This document shows, one piece after another, positions 1-8,110 of a stretch of 59,132 bases of DNA. The notes under the pieces were generated by a model that was given only the letters and a program-made list of their open reading frames with translations, searched no databases and had not been told where the DNA came from. Each line of letters opens with the position of its first letter. Positions within the stretch are counted from its first letter, which is position 1. The translations under genes and the position numbers were made by a program. Source of the stretch: Paenibacillus sp. Soil750 (lineage in GTDB: Bacteria; Bacillota; Bacilli; Paenibacillales; NBRC-103111); assembly GCF_001428045.1 (NCBI RefSeq), contig NZ_LMSD01000040.1, forward strand, positions 1-59,132, given 5' to 3'.

Positions 1-134
1 TTAATTGCTCATTTGAAGCTAGCGAGATTTTGCAATCTCTTTTATAGTCGATTGCTCGACTGTGCTTACTCACTCGTTGTTCAGTTTTCAAAGATCAATG
101 ACTCTTGTCCAACCTGCTCTCTCTCGAAAGCCGG
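1..134 (-). ncRNA. Leader of a 16S rRNA operon (upstream part)
   Basis: Read on the minus strand, this stretch contains a boxA-like antitermination sequence (TGATCTTTGAAAACTGAAC, about 83-101), which is typical of rRNA operon leaders in Bacillus and Paenibacillus. It lies just past bofA, where B. subtilis has rrnA. The 16S gene itself should begin to the left of the window. What is seen is the leader motif and the promoter next to it. The identity of the downstream gene is inferred from synteny. Confidence 0.75.
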
Positions 135-140
135 AAGACC

Positions 141-169
141 AATATACCATAGTTACTTTTCTTTTGCAA
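141..169 (-). promoter_or_regulatory. rRNA operon promoter (sigma-A type)
   Basis: On the minus strand TTGCAA (164-169) is followed after exactly 17 bases by TATATT (141-146). Transcription would start near 134 and run into the rRNA leader. The flanks are very A-rich, as is usual for strong rRNA promoters. A weaker possible second promoter lies about 50 bases upstream. Confidence 0.7.
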
Positions 170-282
170 CTTGTTTTTCTTAAGTTACTTTTGTATTTCC
201 GCATGTCTCAGCGGCAACTTTTATAAGATAACACAGATGCCGCAGCCGAGTCAACCCAATGGCAGATGTATTATATTTACAA

Positions 283-552
283 TTACAACAAAGCCCATTT
301 CACACCAATCAGTAGTATAACTCCGGGGATCCCTAATATAGTAGCCGTCCCTAGTGTAGCCGTATTAATAGGCAGTTCTATGTGTGTATATCCGCTCAAT
401 AGATTTAGTAGGTATAACAGAAAAGCTGCGACTACGATGTTTAAACCTAATGATGCTACTAGTCTACCGCCACCTCGACTTCGAAATACAATCATCACTA
501 ACATAAGCGAGGAGAGTATCAACACCCCCCAAATGGCATATTTAAGAATCAT
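283..552 (-). CDS. bofA: Pro-sigma-K processing inhibitor BofA
   Basis: An 89-residue membrane protein with an N-terminal hydrophobic helix, a basic RSRGGGR loop and a long hydrophobic C-terminal half (about residues 35-89). This is the layout of BofA, which in B. subtilis sits in the outer forespore membrane and holds the SpoIVFB protease inactive until engulfment is complete, delaying sigma-K activation. Length matches the family (about 87). It starts three bases after the yaaL stop, behind GGAGGTG, so the two are co-transcribed. Its place between yaaL and the rRNA operon is the same as in B. subtilis. It indicates an endospore former. Confidence 0.9.
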   Translation of the reverse strand: MILKYAIWGVLILSSLMLVMIVFRSRGGGRLVASLGLNIVVAAFLLYLLNLLSGYTHIELPINTATLGTATILGIPGVILLIGVKWALL

Positions 553-555
553 GCT

Positions 556-840
556 TTACACCTCCATTAAATGATCGCTGTCAATCAGGCTTACCCCTAA
601 TCGCTTCGCTTGTTTGATAAGCATTTCAAATCTCTTCTCTGCCGCTTCCATTGCGTAAATTGTATAGTCGATCTGATCCTTGTCCAAAGCGAACTCAAAG
701 TGAGCTTGCGCCGCCACCCACGTCTGATGCGCAGCACGTATCTCTTGAATCAACATGATCTTGTCCCGTTTCAGTTCTTCCTTAACAGTCTTCGCTCGCG
801 GACTCTTAAATCCACGCATGCCTAATAGAGCCGGTTTCAT
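556..840 (-). CDS. yaaL: YaaL family protein (DUF2508)
   Basis: A 94-residue, highly charged, largely helical cytoplasmic protein of the small DUF2508/YaaL family, whose function is unknown. The start chosen is the ATG at 840, which has GGAGG about eight bases upstream; an earlier in-frame ATG at 894 has no ribosome site. Position between recR and bofA matches B. subtilis. A rho-independent terminator lies between recR and this gene, so yaaL-bofA probably also has its own promoter or depends on readthrough. Confidence 0.85.
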   Translation of the reverse strand: MKPALLGMRGFKSPRAKTVKEELKRDKIMLIQEIRAAHQTWVAAQAHFEFALDKDQIDYTIYAMEAAEKRFEMLIKQAKRLGVSLIDSDHLMEV

Positions 841-921
841 AGGCAAACCTCCATTCCTCCCACAATTGGGTTGATCTATACTTATGGGGATCATGGCATT
901 TTCAGAACACTTTCTAGGCAG

Positions 922-947
922 AAAAAAAAGAGAGCTTCTCAGCTCTC
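922..947 (-). terminator. Rho-independent terminator after recR
   Basis: On the minus strand a perfect 7-bp stem (GAGAGCT/AGCTCTC, loop GAGA) is followed by eight T. It lies 17 bases after the recR stop and ends the dnaX-ebfC-recR unit. Confidence 0.85.
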
Positions 948-963
948 CTTAAAATGTATGCTT

Positions 964-1560
964 TTATAATTCCCTGCGGCCTTCCATCGCTTTGGATAAG
1001 GTTACCTCATCCGCATACTCCAAATCGCCGCCTACCGGCAAGCCATGGGCAATACGAGTTACACGCAAACCAAACGGTTTGATCAATCTAGATAAGTACA
1101 TCGCTGTGGCTTCGCCCTCAATGTTCGGATTGGTGGCCAGAATCAATTCTTGCACCGTCTCGTCACCCAAACGCTTAAGTAATTCCGCGATATGAATTTG
1201 ATCAGGTCCAATCCCCTCCATAGGAGATATCGCACCATGCAGCACATGATAATAGCCTTCAAATTCTTTGGTACGCTCCAGCGCAACCAAATCCTTCGGT
1301 TCCTGCACAACGCAGATGACGGAATTATCACGACTTTTATCCTGACAAATACGACAAGGATCCACATCGGTAATATTGCAACACACGGAGCAATAATGCA
1401 GGTTCCGTTTTACATTAACAAGCGATTTAGCAAAATCAATCACATCTTCCTCTTTCATTCGAAGGACGTGAAAGGCTAAGCGCCCCGCTGTCTTGGGACC
1501 TACTCCCGGCAAGCGGGAGAAGGCATCGATTAACTTCGCTATCGGTTCGGGGTAATACAA
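964..1560 (-). CDS. recR: Recombination mediator RecR
   Basis: A 198-residue protein of normal RecR length. It has an N-terminal helix-hairpin-helix (LPGVGPKTAGR, residues 18-28), a four-cysteine zinc module (CSVCC...DPCRIC, about 57-72) and a Toprim domain starting at ICVVQEPKDL. RecR acts with RecO and RecF to load RecA on single-stranded gaps. The start is a TTG at 1560 with AAGGAG eight bases upstream. It follows ebfC by 45 bases in the conserved dnaX-ebfC-recR order. Confidence 0.96.
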   Translation of the reverse strand: MYYPEPIAKLIDAFSRLPGVGPKTAGRLAFHVLRMKEEDVIDFAKSLVNVKRNLHYCSVCCNITDVDPCRICQDKSRDNSVICVVQEPKDLVALERTKEFEGYYHVLHGAISPMEGIGPDQIHIAELLKRLGDETVQELILATNPNIEGEATAMYLSRLIKPFGLRVTRIAHGLPVGGDLEYADEVTLSKAMEGRREL

Positions 1561-1605
1561 AGGAAGTACTCCTTCATGGTACAGAGTCGTTGATTCTTGG
1601 TTGTC

Positions 1606-1917
1606 TTAGAACAAGCCAGGGATATTCATACCGCCTGTGAATTTGCCCATATCTTTGTTAGCGATCTCTTCGGCTTTGGACATTGCATCGTTAACTGCAG
1701 TCAACACAAGATCTTGCAGCATTTCAACATCGTCTGGATCTACTGCTTCTGGTTTGATCGTGATGCTTTGTACCTTCTTATGTCCGTTGATGATACACGT
1801 TACTACACCGCCGCCTGCTGTTCCTTCAATCATTTTCGTGCCTAGTTCTTCTTGTGCCTTCATCATTTGCTCTTGCATTTTCTTCACTTGCTTCATCATT
1901 TGGTTCATGTTATTCAT
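1606..1917 (-). CDS. ebfC: YbaB/EbfC family nucleoid-associated protein
   Basis: A 103-residue protein with the YbaB/EbfC layout: a Met/Gln/Lys-rich N-terminal helix (MNNMNQMMKQVKKMQEQM), a central beta region and a C-terminal helix. Family members are small DNA-binding, nucleoid-associated dimers, almost always between dnaX and recR as here. It starts behind AAGGGAG, 20 bases downstream of the dnaX stop, so translation follows on the same message. Confidence 0.94.
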   Translation of the reverse strand: MNNMNQMMKQVKKMQEQMMKAQEELGTKMIEGTAGGGVVTCIINGHKKVQSITIKPEAVDPDDVEMLQDLVLTAVNDAMSKAEEIANKDMGKFTGGMNIPGLF

Positions 1918-1937
1918 TATAGATCGCTCCCTTATCG

Positions 1938-3665
1938 TTAGTCTTCTTTAATCGTCACTAGATCTTCACCAAACAATTGGATGGCTTCGGATATCCATTC
2001 TTCTTTGACCGCGTTTCCGCGACCATCCTCTGCGACTAATTCCATCTCTTCAGGCGGGGCGTGCGTCGCATCACTCTTCGCATCATCCCATTCCTTACGC
2101 ATTAAGGTCAACAAACGCATTGGCTTACCAAATACAGAAGAAAGCACTTGTTCAATAATGACTTTATTCTCTGGCTTCTCCGTTGTATTTCGATGCATAT
2201 CATTCTTAAATGCGACAAGAACAACATCATCTAGCATAGCCACCAAATCACCATTAACAAACCAGGCATGAACGGTTATTTTCTTCTCTTTGACATCACC
2301 TAACACTTGACTCCACTTCATCAGTGCCGTCTTCGTATCTGGACTCTCAGAAGCCTTCAAGTATGGATCAAGCTTAAGACCTGACTTCTTAGAAGGTGCT
2401 GAGGCCACGGCTACTTTCGCCGCAGGCGCTTGCTTAGCACTTTCACCCGAAGCAACACTCACTCCCGATTTTACCAGTACTGCTAGTTGATCTTCAAGTT
2501 GTTTCATTCTTTGGGTCATCTGAGCAAAAAGATCACCCTGCGGTTGACGCGCCCCTACTTCCACTGAGCCGTCCGATCCTCGATGGCCACCACTTATTTT
2601 CATAATAGCGATTTCTAATAAGGTTTGCGGTTGTACTGAATATTTCATCTCACTCTGATAATGGTTCAGCATTTCAATCATACTCATCATCTCACTTGGC
2701 GTGAAGTGACTCGCGATCTCCCTGAGCTCTGCCATATCAAATACGCGTTCAGCGATCACAGGTGAATTCGGCACCATGCGCACCATCAGCAAATCGCGGA
2801 AATAGTGAATCAAATTCTCGATACATTTGTCTGCGCTCTTACCCTCTTGCATGAAGGTATCAATTAACTCTAGGGCAGCCCCCAAATTCTGTTCCTTGAT
2901 ATACGTGACTAGTCTCTTAAATTGATCGGAAGCAATACCGCCTGTGATCGACAAAATATCAGCTAGCTGTATTTCTCCTGTTGCAAACGATGCCGCCTGA
3001 TCCAACAGACTTAACGCATCCCGCATCCCGCCGTCGGACAATCTTGCTATATAGTGAAGAGCTTCTTTATCAATCGAAATGCGCTCTTGATCACAAACAT
3101 ACTGTAGACGCCCTACCTCATCCTCCATAGAAACGCGACGGAAATCGAAGCGCTGACACCGAGAAATAATGGTTGCGGGAATCTTATGAGGCTCTGTTGT
3201 CGCTAAAATAAACATAACATGCGCCGGCGGCTCTTCCAATGTCTTCAATAAGGCATTAAATGCTTCCGTCGTTAGCATATGCACTTCATCAATAATGTAC
3301 ACTTTCTGCCTAACTTCGGTCGGTGCGTATTTAACTTTATCTCGGATATCACGAATTTCTTCTACACCGCGGTTGGATGCCGCATCGATCTCTACAACGT
3401 CCATAACTGCGCCGTCCGTAATACGCTCACAGGCAGAACATTGGTTGCATGGCTCTTCCGAGGGGCCGTTTAAACAGTTGATGGCTTTGGCTAAAATTTT
3501 GGCTGTACTTGTTTTACCCGTTCCACGGGGACCGTTAAACAAATAAGCATGGGTAAGGCGATTTTCCCGCAAAGAATTCTGCAGTGTTTGTGTGATATGC
3601 CGCTGTCCGACAACATCACGAAACGTCTGCGACCTCCATGTACGATACAAAGCAATGTGTGCCAT
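1938..3665 (-). CDS. dnaX: DNA polymerase III subunits gamma/tau
   Basis: The clamp-loader ATPase, 575 residues. The AAA+ domain has Walker A (GPRGTGKTS), a zinc module with four cysteines (C...CNQCSAC), Walker B (VYIIDEVHML) and the SNRGVEEIRD sensor region. The C-terminal half is the less conserved tau part with a Lys/Ala/Ser linker. The start is ATG at 3665, with GGAGAGG seven bases away; the upstream in-frame TTG lies inside that ribosome site and is unlikely. I see no clear slippery heptamer for programmed frameshifting. It is followed closely by ebfC and recR and preceded by a sensor kinase reading the same way. Confidence 0.95.
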   Translation of the reverse strand: MAHIALYRTWRSQTFRDVVGQRHITQTLQNSLRENRLTHAYLFNGPRGTGKTSTAKILAKAINCLNGPSEEPCNQCSACERITDGAVMDVVEIDAASNRGVEEIRDIRDKVKYAPTEVRQKVYIIDEVHMLTTEAFNALLKTLEEPPAHVMFILATTEPHKIPATIISRCQRFDFRRVSMEDEVGRLQYVCDQERISIDKEALHYIARLSDGGMRDALSLLDQAASFATGEIQLADILSITGGIASDQFKRLVTYIKEQNLGAALELIDTFMQEGKSADKCIENLIHYFRDLLMVRMVPNSPVIAERVFDMAELREIASHFTPSEMMSMIEMLNHYQSEMKYSVQPQTLLEIAIMKISGGHRGSDGSVEVGARQPQGDLFAQMTQRMKQLEDQLAVLVKSGVSVASGESAKQAPAAKVAVASAPSKKSGLKLDPYLKASESPDTKTALMKWSQVLGDVKEKKITVHAWFVNGDLVAMLDDVVLVAFKNDMHRNTTEKPENKVIIEQVLSSVFGKPMRLLTLMRKEWDDAKSDATHAPPEEMELVAEDGRGNAVKEEWISEAIQLFGEDLVTIKED

Positions 3666-3743
3666 AGTGTTCCTCTCCAATAATCCCTGCGTGGATTGAC
3701 TGTATCCATTATACTATAACGCTCCAAGGGATGAAATAGAGGA

Positions 3744-5180
3744 TCACATATAGGGGATCGTGATGGTAAATGTCGTTCCAAAGCCTTTGGAAGCTACGCG
3801 AATCGTCCCGCCCATATCATGAATGATACGTTGGCATACAGAGAGCCCTAGCCCCGTGCCCGTATCCTTCGTTGTGAAGAATGGATCAAAGATTTTATCA
3901 ACGACGAACATCGGAATCCCCGTACCTGTGTCATGAATATCCACACACACATTTCGCTCTGTCGTGTCTACACGCTCCGAAATCGTCAATATCCCACCAT
4001 CGGGCATAGCTTCGATTCCATTTTTGCAAACATTCAAGAAAACTTGCTTCAATAGCTCAATATCTGCCGTTACCTCAGGGAGGTGGGTGGAAGCCTCATA
4101 GTGAAGTTGAACATTATAGAGGATCGCCTCATTCTGAATAACCGGTACGATGCCACGCAGGACTTCTGTCACACCAATACGCTCATAGGCCACATGCTTG
4201 GGCTTGCTCAACATAAGAAATTCATTCACTAGTGCATTAATCCGATCAATCTCTCCCAGCATGACATCTGTAAAGTTCTGTTCTTTGTCCATGCCACGGT
4301 CACCGAATGTGCGACGCAGCATCTGTAAGAAGCCTTTGATTGACGTTAGTGGGTTACGGATTTCATGCGCTGTTCCTGCAGCAATTTGCCCGATCATCGC
4401 TAGACGATCGCTTCGCTGAACCATTTGTTCCAAGGAGCGCATATTCGTGACATCTTTAAAAATAATGTAAGCCCCAACAATGTTCCCCTGACTATCCTTC
4501 AAAACATTAGAATCAAGCAGCAAATCAAAGCGTTCTTGATTGTTCGTCCAGGAAACGGCGTGATTGCGGACTATCGCTCCATTCAGAATCGTTCGCTGCA
4601 CGAGCTGGTGCTGACTCGGAACTGTGGCAAAAATTTCATCCAGCGACTTGTTGCGAATATGCTCTTTCTCCATAGCCAGCATTTGGCAGGCGCGATCACT
4701 AATGTCAGCAAGTCGGTAATCCATATCTATTAATAACACGCCTAAATTGATGTCTTTCAAAAAGGCATCCGAAAAGCGCTGCAGCAAGTTTAACACTGTT
4801 CTTTCTTCTTTATTTTTCAATGATAATAGGTATATACTTCTATCCTCACATTGGAGCTTGAGCATGGAGAACTGAAAATAGATCATTTCTCCATTCTTCC
4901 CTAGTAGAAAACCATGGGGCCACTCCCCAACATCCGCTTCATCCCTAAAATGAAATTCGTATAGCTCACGTAAAGTAGCCCTCATCTTAAAAAATTGAGG
5001 GCAGGGAACACCGGTAATTTCATCTGCTGAATATCCTGAAACTTTCAAGAGCTGATCCGTGACGAGCAACAACTTCTCATCTTCATCAACCATGACCATA
5101 CCAATTTGTATGCTGTGATTGAACAGTTTGCGCAGTTCGTTCATCGATACCGAGTACATCTGAGGCGAATGAATGGGCAT
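3744..5180 (-). CDS. PAS-domain sensor histidine kinase (sporulation-kinase-like)
   Basis: A 478-residue soluble kinase with no membrane helices. Two PAS-like domains (about residues 10-120 and 135-245) precede a HisKA dimerisation domain with the phospho-acceptor box HEIRNPLTSIKGFLQML, then an HATPase_c domain with N box (CKNGIEAM), G1 (DTGTGIP) and G2 (GTGLGLS). The architecture resembles Bacillus KinA/KinE kinases that feed Spo0F; partner choice is inference, helped by spo0F 7 kb away. The start is ATG 5180 behind GGAG; an upstream GTG (5210) lacks one. There is no response regulator beside it. It lies between the SRP RNA and dnaX, adjacent genes in B. subtilis. Confidence 0.88.
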   Translation of the reverse strand: MPIHSPQMYSVSMNELRKLFNHSIQIGMVMVDEDEKLLLVTDQLLKVSGYSADEITGVPCPQFFKMRATLRELYEFHFRDEADVGEWPHGFLLGKNGEMIYFQFSMLKLQCEDRSIYLLSLKNKEERTVLNLLQRFSDAFLKDINLGVLLIDMDYRLADISDRACQMLAMEKEHIRNKSLDEIFATVPSQHQLVQRTILNGAIVRNHAVSWTNNQERFDLLLDSNVLKDSQGNIVGAYIIFKDVTNMRSLEQMVQRSDRLAMIGQIAAGTAHEIRNPLTSIKGFLQMLRRTFGDRGMDKEQNFTDVMLGEIDRINALVNEFLMLSKPKHVAYERIGVTEVLRGIVPVIQNEAILYNVQLHYEASTHLPEVTADIELLKQVFLNVCKNGIEAMPDGGILTISERVDTTERNVCVDIHDTGTGIPMFVVDKIFDPFFTTKDTGTGLGLSVCQRIIHDMGGTIRVASKGFGTTFTITIPYM

Positions 5181-5213
5181 GTCAACAGCTCCTTCACTTT
5201 CTCTTACCACAAT

Positions 5214-5360
5214 AGAAAGTATAAGTTTTCGTATCCCGAAAACTCTTCCTATTTGGCCATAAAACCTTCATCTCTCGGGGTCCCCACGAAGATTATCGTC
5301 ACTTTGTGGGGTAGAATAGCGGTCGCACATCTTTGAATAGCCTCGAAGAGGTTTTTTCAT
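5214..5360. repeat. Dispersed structured repeat, copy 1
   Basis: This stretch shares most of its sequence with 24191-24300. It begins AGAAAGTATAAGTTTTCG, contains an imperfect palindrome (5213-5251) and a shared tail (ATAAAACCTTC, then GCGGTCGC, then GCCTCG...GGTTTT). Copy 1 has about 35 extra bases forming a GGGGTCCCCACGAAG/GTGGGG hairpin. It lies directly upstream of the sensor kinase start. AAAACC near the front and GGTTTT at the end can pair, so the unit has two hairpins. Confidence 0.7.
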
Positions 5361-5444
5361 CGAACATCTTCGAGCGGCATCAGTCTATGTAGGTATTGTA
5401 TAAAGATTCTCTATAAAGTCATATTTTTCCTGCTAATGCAAAAG

Positions 5445-5470
5445 AAAAAACGCCCTAATTGCTGGCGTTT
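5445..5470 (-). terminator. Terminator of the SRP RNA
   Basis: On the minus strand AACGCC and GGCGTT form a stem with an 8-9 base loop, followed by six T. It lies about 30 bases beyond the SRP RNA 3' end. Confidence 0.85.
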
Positions 5471-5499
5471 CGGTTATGTGTTCTTACATATACGGTATG

Positions 5500-5770
5500 A
5501 TTACACCGTGCACCTGTTATTGATAAAGTGATACAAGCGAACTCTTATCGTTGGCTCAAATCAGGCAGCCCCTCGGCACATGAAACATCTCACTTACGGC
5601 TGCTTCCTTCCAGACCTGACCGGGTTCATGAGCATCCATTGCGAAGGACCCAACTCTCAACACCACGTGTAAGAGCCAGACCTCACATCACAGTACCTCT
5701 AACAGGAATTCAACCTCGCTACAGCGGATTGCGAGTTACAGGGCACCGCTACCTCCCCGTCTAGCACAGT
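5500..5770 (-). ncRNA. scr: Signal recognition particle RNA (small cytoplasmic RNA, Bacillus type)
   Basis: The minus strand carries the hallmark segments of the Bacillus SRP RNA. The 5' Alu domain reads GGGGAGGTAGCGGTGCCCTG followed by the CAATCCGCT region. The S domain has the Ffh-binding helix (GGTCAGGTCTGGAAGGAAGCAGC), with its GGAA tetraloop and asymmetric loop. The 3' end GGTGCACGGT pairs with the 5' end. Length is about 270 bases, as in B. subtilis scRNA. It works with Ffh to target nascent membrane and secreted proteins. The ends are estimated from the promoter (start near 5770) and the closing stem. Confidence 0.93.
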
Positions 5771-5776
5771 AAAAAT

Positions 5777-5805
5777 AGTATAGCTGATTCACTGCCAAAT
5801 AGCAA
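5777..5805 (-). promoter_or_regulatory. Promoter of the SRP RNA gene
   Basis: On the minus strand TTGCTA (5800-5805), a 17-base spacer and TATACT (5777-5782) make a good sigma-A promoter. The predicted start near 5770 fits the mature 5' end of the SRP RNA. Confidence 0.8.
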
Positions 5806-5831
5806 CCTGAGGGGAAAAAGTACCATATATA

Positions 5832-5931
5832 GGGATCTTTAGAGTTAGCTAAAGTCTCTCTGCTTTGGGATCTTTAGCGTTAGCTAAAGTCTCTCTGCTT
5901 TGGGATCTTTAGCGTTAGCTAAAGTCTCTCT
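5832..5931. repeat. Three tandem copies of a 35-bp hairpin unit
   Basis: Units start at 5832, 5867 and 5902 (exact 35-base period). Copies 2 and 3 are identical over about 30 bases and contain a perfect palindrome, CTTTAGC-GTTA-GCTAAAG. Copy 1 has one base changed in the stem. They lie directly after the lipoprotein stop and before the SRP RNA promoter, in the 3' untranslated region of the lipoprotein message. There are no unique spacers, so this is not a CRISPR array. Confidence 0.9.
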
Positions 5932-5933
5932 GA

Positions 5934-6344
5934 TTAATGAACCATTCTTACTTGTATCTTATACCGCGGCATATTCGTCTCTAATGCCATTTGGGCCTGC
6001 GACCGTAGTTCTTCAATTTGGGACGCCGTCAAAGCTGCTTGAGGTTTAATTTTCACGTTGGCTGAAGGGCCGTTGATCGAGATATTGGTCTTCTCTATGC
6101 CCGGCAGTTGAGCAAGCACCGCCTTCATGAGATTGGTATCATCCTCGTAATGATGGTAGGTCGGATTCAGCGGATCGTTCGGGTTAACACTTGTGATACC
6201 CAACATACCGTCTTGCTTATAATTCTGAACTTTATACGTAGAGTCATCATTCGTTTTCTTATTATTCCCCGTCCACATGCCACAACCTACTAAACTCGCT
6301 ATAAGGATAGCAGCTCCTGTAAGCTTAACTAGACCCTTGAACAT
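5934..6344 (-). CDS. Putative sporulation-type lipoprotein (YhcN/YlaJ-like)
   Basis: A 136-residue predicted lipoprotein. A short basic N-terminus and hydrophobic stretch lead to a lipobox LVGC (Cys about residue 21), so it should be diacylated and held on the outer face of the membrane. The C-terminal 70 residues (LMKAVLAQLPGIEKTNISINGPSANVKIKPQ...) resemble the small alpha/beta fold of YhcN/YlaJ spore lipoproteins, but I recognise this only loosely. The start is ATG 6344 with GGGAGGTG about seven bases upstream; the ATG at 6359 overlaps that site. Three 35-bp hairpin repeats follow its stop. Confidence 0.7.
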   Translation of the reverse strand: MFKGLVKLTGAAILIASLVGCGMWTGNNKKTNDDSTYKVQNYKQDGMLGITSVNPNDPLNPTYHHYEDDTNLMKAVLAQLPGIEKTNISINGPSANVKIKPQAALTASQIEELRSQAQMALETNMPRYKIQVRMVH

Positions 6345-6435
6345 AAAAACACCTCCCATTGGACTCTAAGCCTAAGCTTAGGATGACCAAGAGAGGTTGT
6401 CTTATGCTGATTGGCAATCAAGCAAATGATGCCAA

Positions 6436-6633
6436 TTAGATTCCGTATTTCTTTTTGAACTTGTCGACACGGCCGCCTACATCGATAAACTTTTGTTTAC
6501 CTGTGTAGAAAGGATGGCAATTGGAGCAAATCTCAACACGAAGATTTGGCTTGATTGAACCCGTTTCGAACACGTTACCACAAGCGCAAGTCACTGTGGT
6601 TGCATGATAAGTAGGATGAATTCCTGCTTTCAT
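6436..6633 (-). CDS. rpmE: 50S ribosomal protein L31 (zinc-binding type)
   Basis: A 65-residue ribosomal protein starting MKAGIHPTYH. It carries the zinc-ribbon cysteines of the C+ form (CAC at the front, CSNC at the back) and the conserved HPFYTGKQ. This is the zinc-replete L31; a zinc-free paralogue elsewhere is common but not visible here. The start at 6633 has AGAGGTG upstream. It lies between a radical SAM gene and a lipoprotein gene on the same strand; rho, two genes away, is its usual neighbour. Confidence 0.95.
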   Translation of the reverse strand: MKAGIHPTYHATTVTCACGNVFETGSIKPNLRVEICSNCHPFYTGKQKFIDVGGRVDKFKKKYGI

Positions 6634-6762
6634 TTGGTTCACCTCTTTCCGCCCTGAATCATTTGCTGAAACAGAGTTAATGGACGTACTATTGCATTGT
6701 AGCATATTCGCAAGTCTAGATGCAATGGAAAATCGATCGGGTAATACTTCCACCAAGATGGT

Positions 6763-8037
6763 TTATAACACCGTTGTGAGCGTACGATCACTCGTGTAAA
6801 ACTTCGGCGTGTGGGAGTACGAACCAATGACAACATCTGGCAATTCTTGCTCAAAAATTTCGATCATTTGCTTCATACCTAGCAATTCTCCCTGAGCCTT
6901 AGGAATAATGCTTAGATAGCTCTCGGGGTCAATATTCAGGTTGCGCAATTGAATCAATTTCAATCCCGTTCTGCGTACAAATTCGATCATCGCTTCGATC
7001 TCTTCTTCCCGATCGGTAACACCAGGGAATACGAGATAGTTGATCGATGTGATAACCCCTTTATCGGTTGCATAGCGAAGGGATTTTTCGACATTTTTAA
7101 GTGTATAAGCTCTTGGCTTGTAATAGGCGTTATAGTGATCATCCAAAGCGCTGATCGTACTTACACGCATCAGATCAAGACCTGCATCAACAATGCCGCG
7201 AATATGGTCTGTAAGGCCCGCATTCGTATTGATATTGATGTAGCCCATCTTCGTTTGCTCACGCACCCGCTTGATGGCATCAATAATAATGACGGCCTGC
7301 GTGCTTGGTTCCCCTTCACAGCCTTGCCCGAAGGAAATAATGCTCTCCGGTGTACGCAGATGTTCCAACATGATCTCCGTAATTTCTTCGACCTTCGGCT
7401 TAAAGTTCATCCGCGTCTGCGGAGCAACAAAGCCGCTCTCGTCTGGCTGCTCCGAGATACATCCAAAGCATCCTGCATTACAGGAGTAGGAAACAGGGAC
7501 AGCCCCTTCCCAGCGTTGTAGGAACGTGTTCGAAGCGGTCAAGCACTCGTAGCCTAATGCACAATTCGACAAATGGGCATACAAGCGATTCTCCGGGTAC
7601 TTGGCGACTAGCCGTTTGACTTCAACCTCGAGCTCATCCGGATCGCAATGAATCGGATTCCAGAAGTACGGGTTGTCGGTCAGACGCGCGGCTACGTAGA
7701 AGCCGTCTTCTTTCCACACGACAGCGGTATAACCGAACAAAGGCAACGCCTTCGTCTTATCGGATTTCACATACCCTGGGAGAAGCAGTCGTGTGAAGCC
7801 TTGTGGAAGCAACGCTCCCACCGCGTGATAATCACCCTCTACCAGCTTCATTTCACCCGTTGCCGCATCAATGCCAACAGGACGCGTGAAGGGTAGACTC
7901 ACGAGTGTTGAGCCCTCAGGCAGAGGGATCAGTTCTTCTTCTAATATTTCGGTGATCATTTCTGCATTTCGACCAAGCGCGAAATAATCAGGATGATCGA
8001 ATACATTTCCTTGTGAATCTGAATAAACCAAGTTCAT
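6763..8037 (-). CDS. Radical SAM protein of unknown substrate
   Basis: A 424-residue protein. The N-terminal 180 residues are a domain I do not recognise. The cluster motif CNAGCFGC (CX3CX2C, about residue 185) then opens a radical SAM barrel, with the GEP motif (GQGCEGEPS) and a later NTNAG strand. The cysteines should bind a 4Fe-4S cluster that cleaves S-adenosylmethionine. No partner peptide or biosynthetic gene is next to it, so the substrate is unknown. It starts behind AGAGGAG and lies between rho and rpmE on the same strand, so it may be co-expressed with them. Confidence 0.85.
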   Translation of the reverse strand: MNLVYSDSQGNVFDHPDYFALGRNAEMITEILEEELIPLPEGSTLVSLPFTRPVGIDAATGEMKLVEGDYHAVGALLPQGFTRLLLPGYVKSDKTKALPLFGYTAVVWKEDGFYVAARLTDNPYFWNPIHCDPDELEVEVKRLVAKYPENRLYAHLSNCALGYECLTASNTFLQRWEGAVPVSYSCNAGCFGCISEQPDESGFVAPQTRMNFKPKVEEITEIMLEHLRTPESIISFGQGCEGEPSTQAVIIIDAIKRVREQTKMGYININTNAGLTDHIRGIVDAGLDLMRVSTISALDDHYNAYYKPRAYTLKNVEKSLRYATDKGVITSINYLVFPGVTDREEEIEAMIEFVRRTGLKLIQLRNLNIDPESYLSIIPKAQGELLGMKQMIEIFEQELPDVVIGSYSHTPKFYTSDRTLTTVL

Positions 8038-8110
8038 AACGGTACTCCTCTTTGTACGTTAAAGTAAACGAACACGCAAACTTTCTTACTAAGTGTCGTT
8101 TAACTAAAGC

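Noticed and set aside
1938..3665. Programmed frameshift in dnaX to give gamma
   Set aside because: No A-rich slippery heptamer with a following hairpin was found in the region where other bacteria shift.
3666..3680. Upstream TTG start for dnaX
   Set aside because: The TTG lies within the GGAGAGG ribosome site of the ATG at 3665, and the extra residues are not found in the family.
5528..5764. Plus-strand open frame of 78 codons
   Set aside because: It lies entirely within the SRP RNA gene, antisense to it.
5832..5931. Possible CRISPR array
   Set aside because: Three 35-base units directly abut with no unique spacers, and no cas genes are present.
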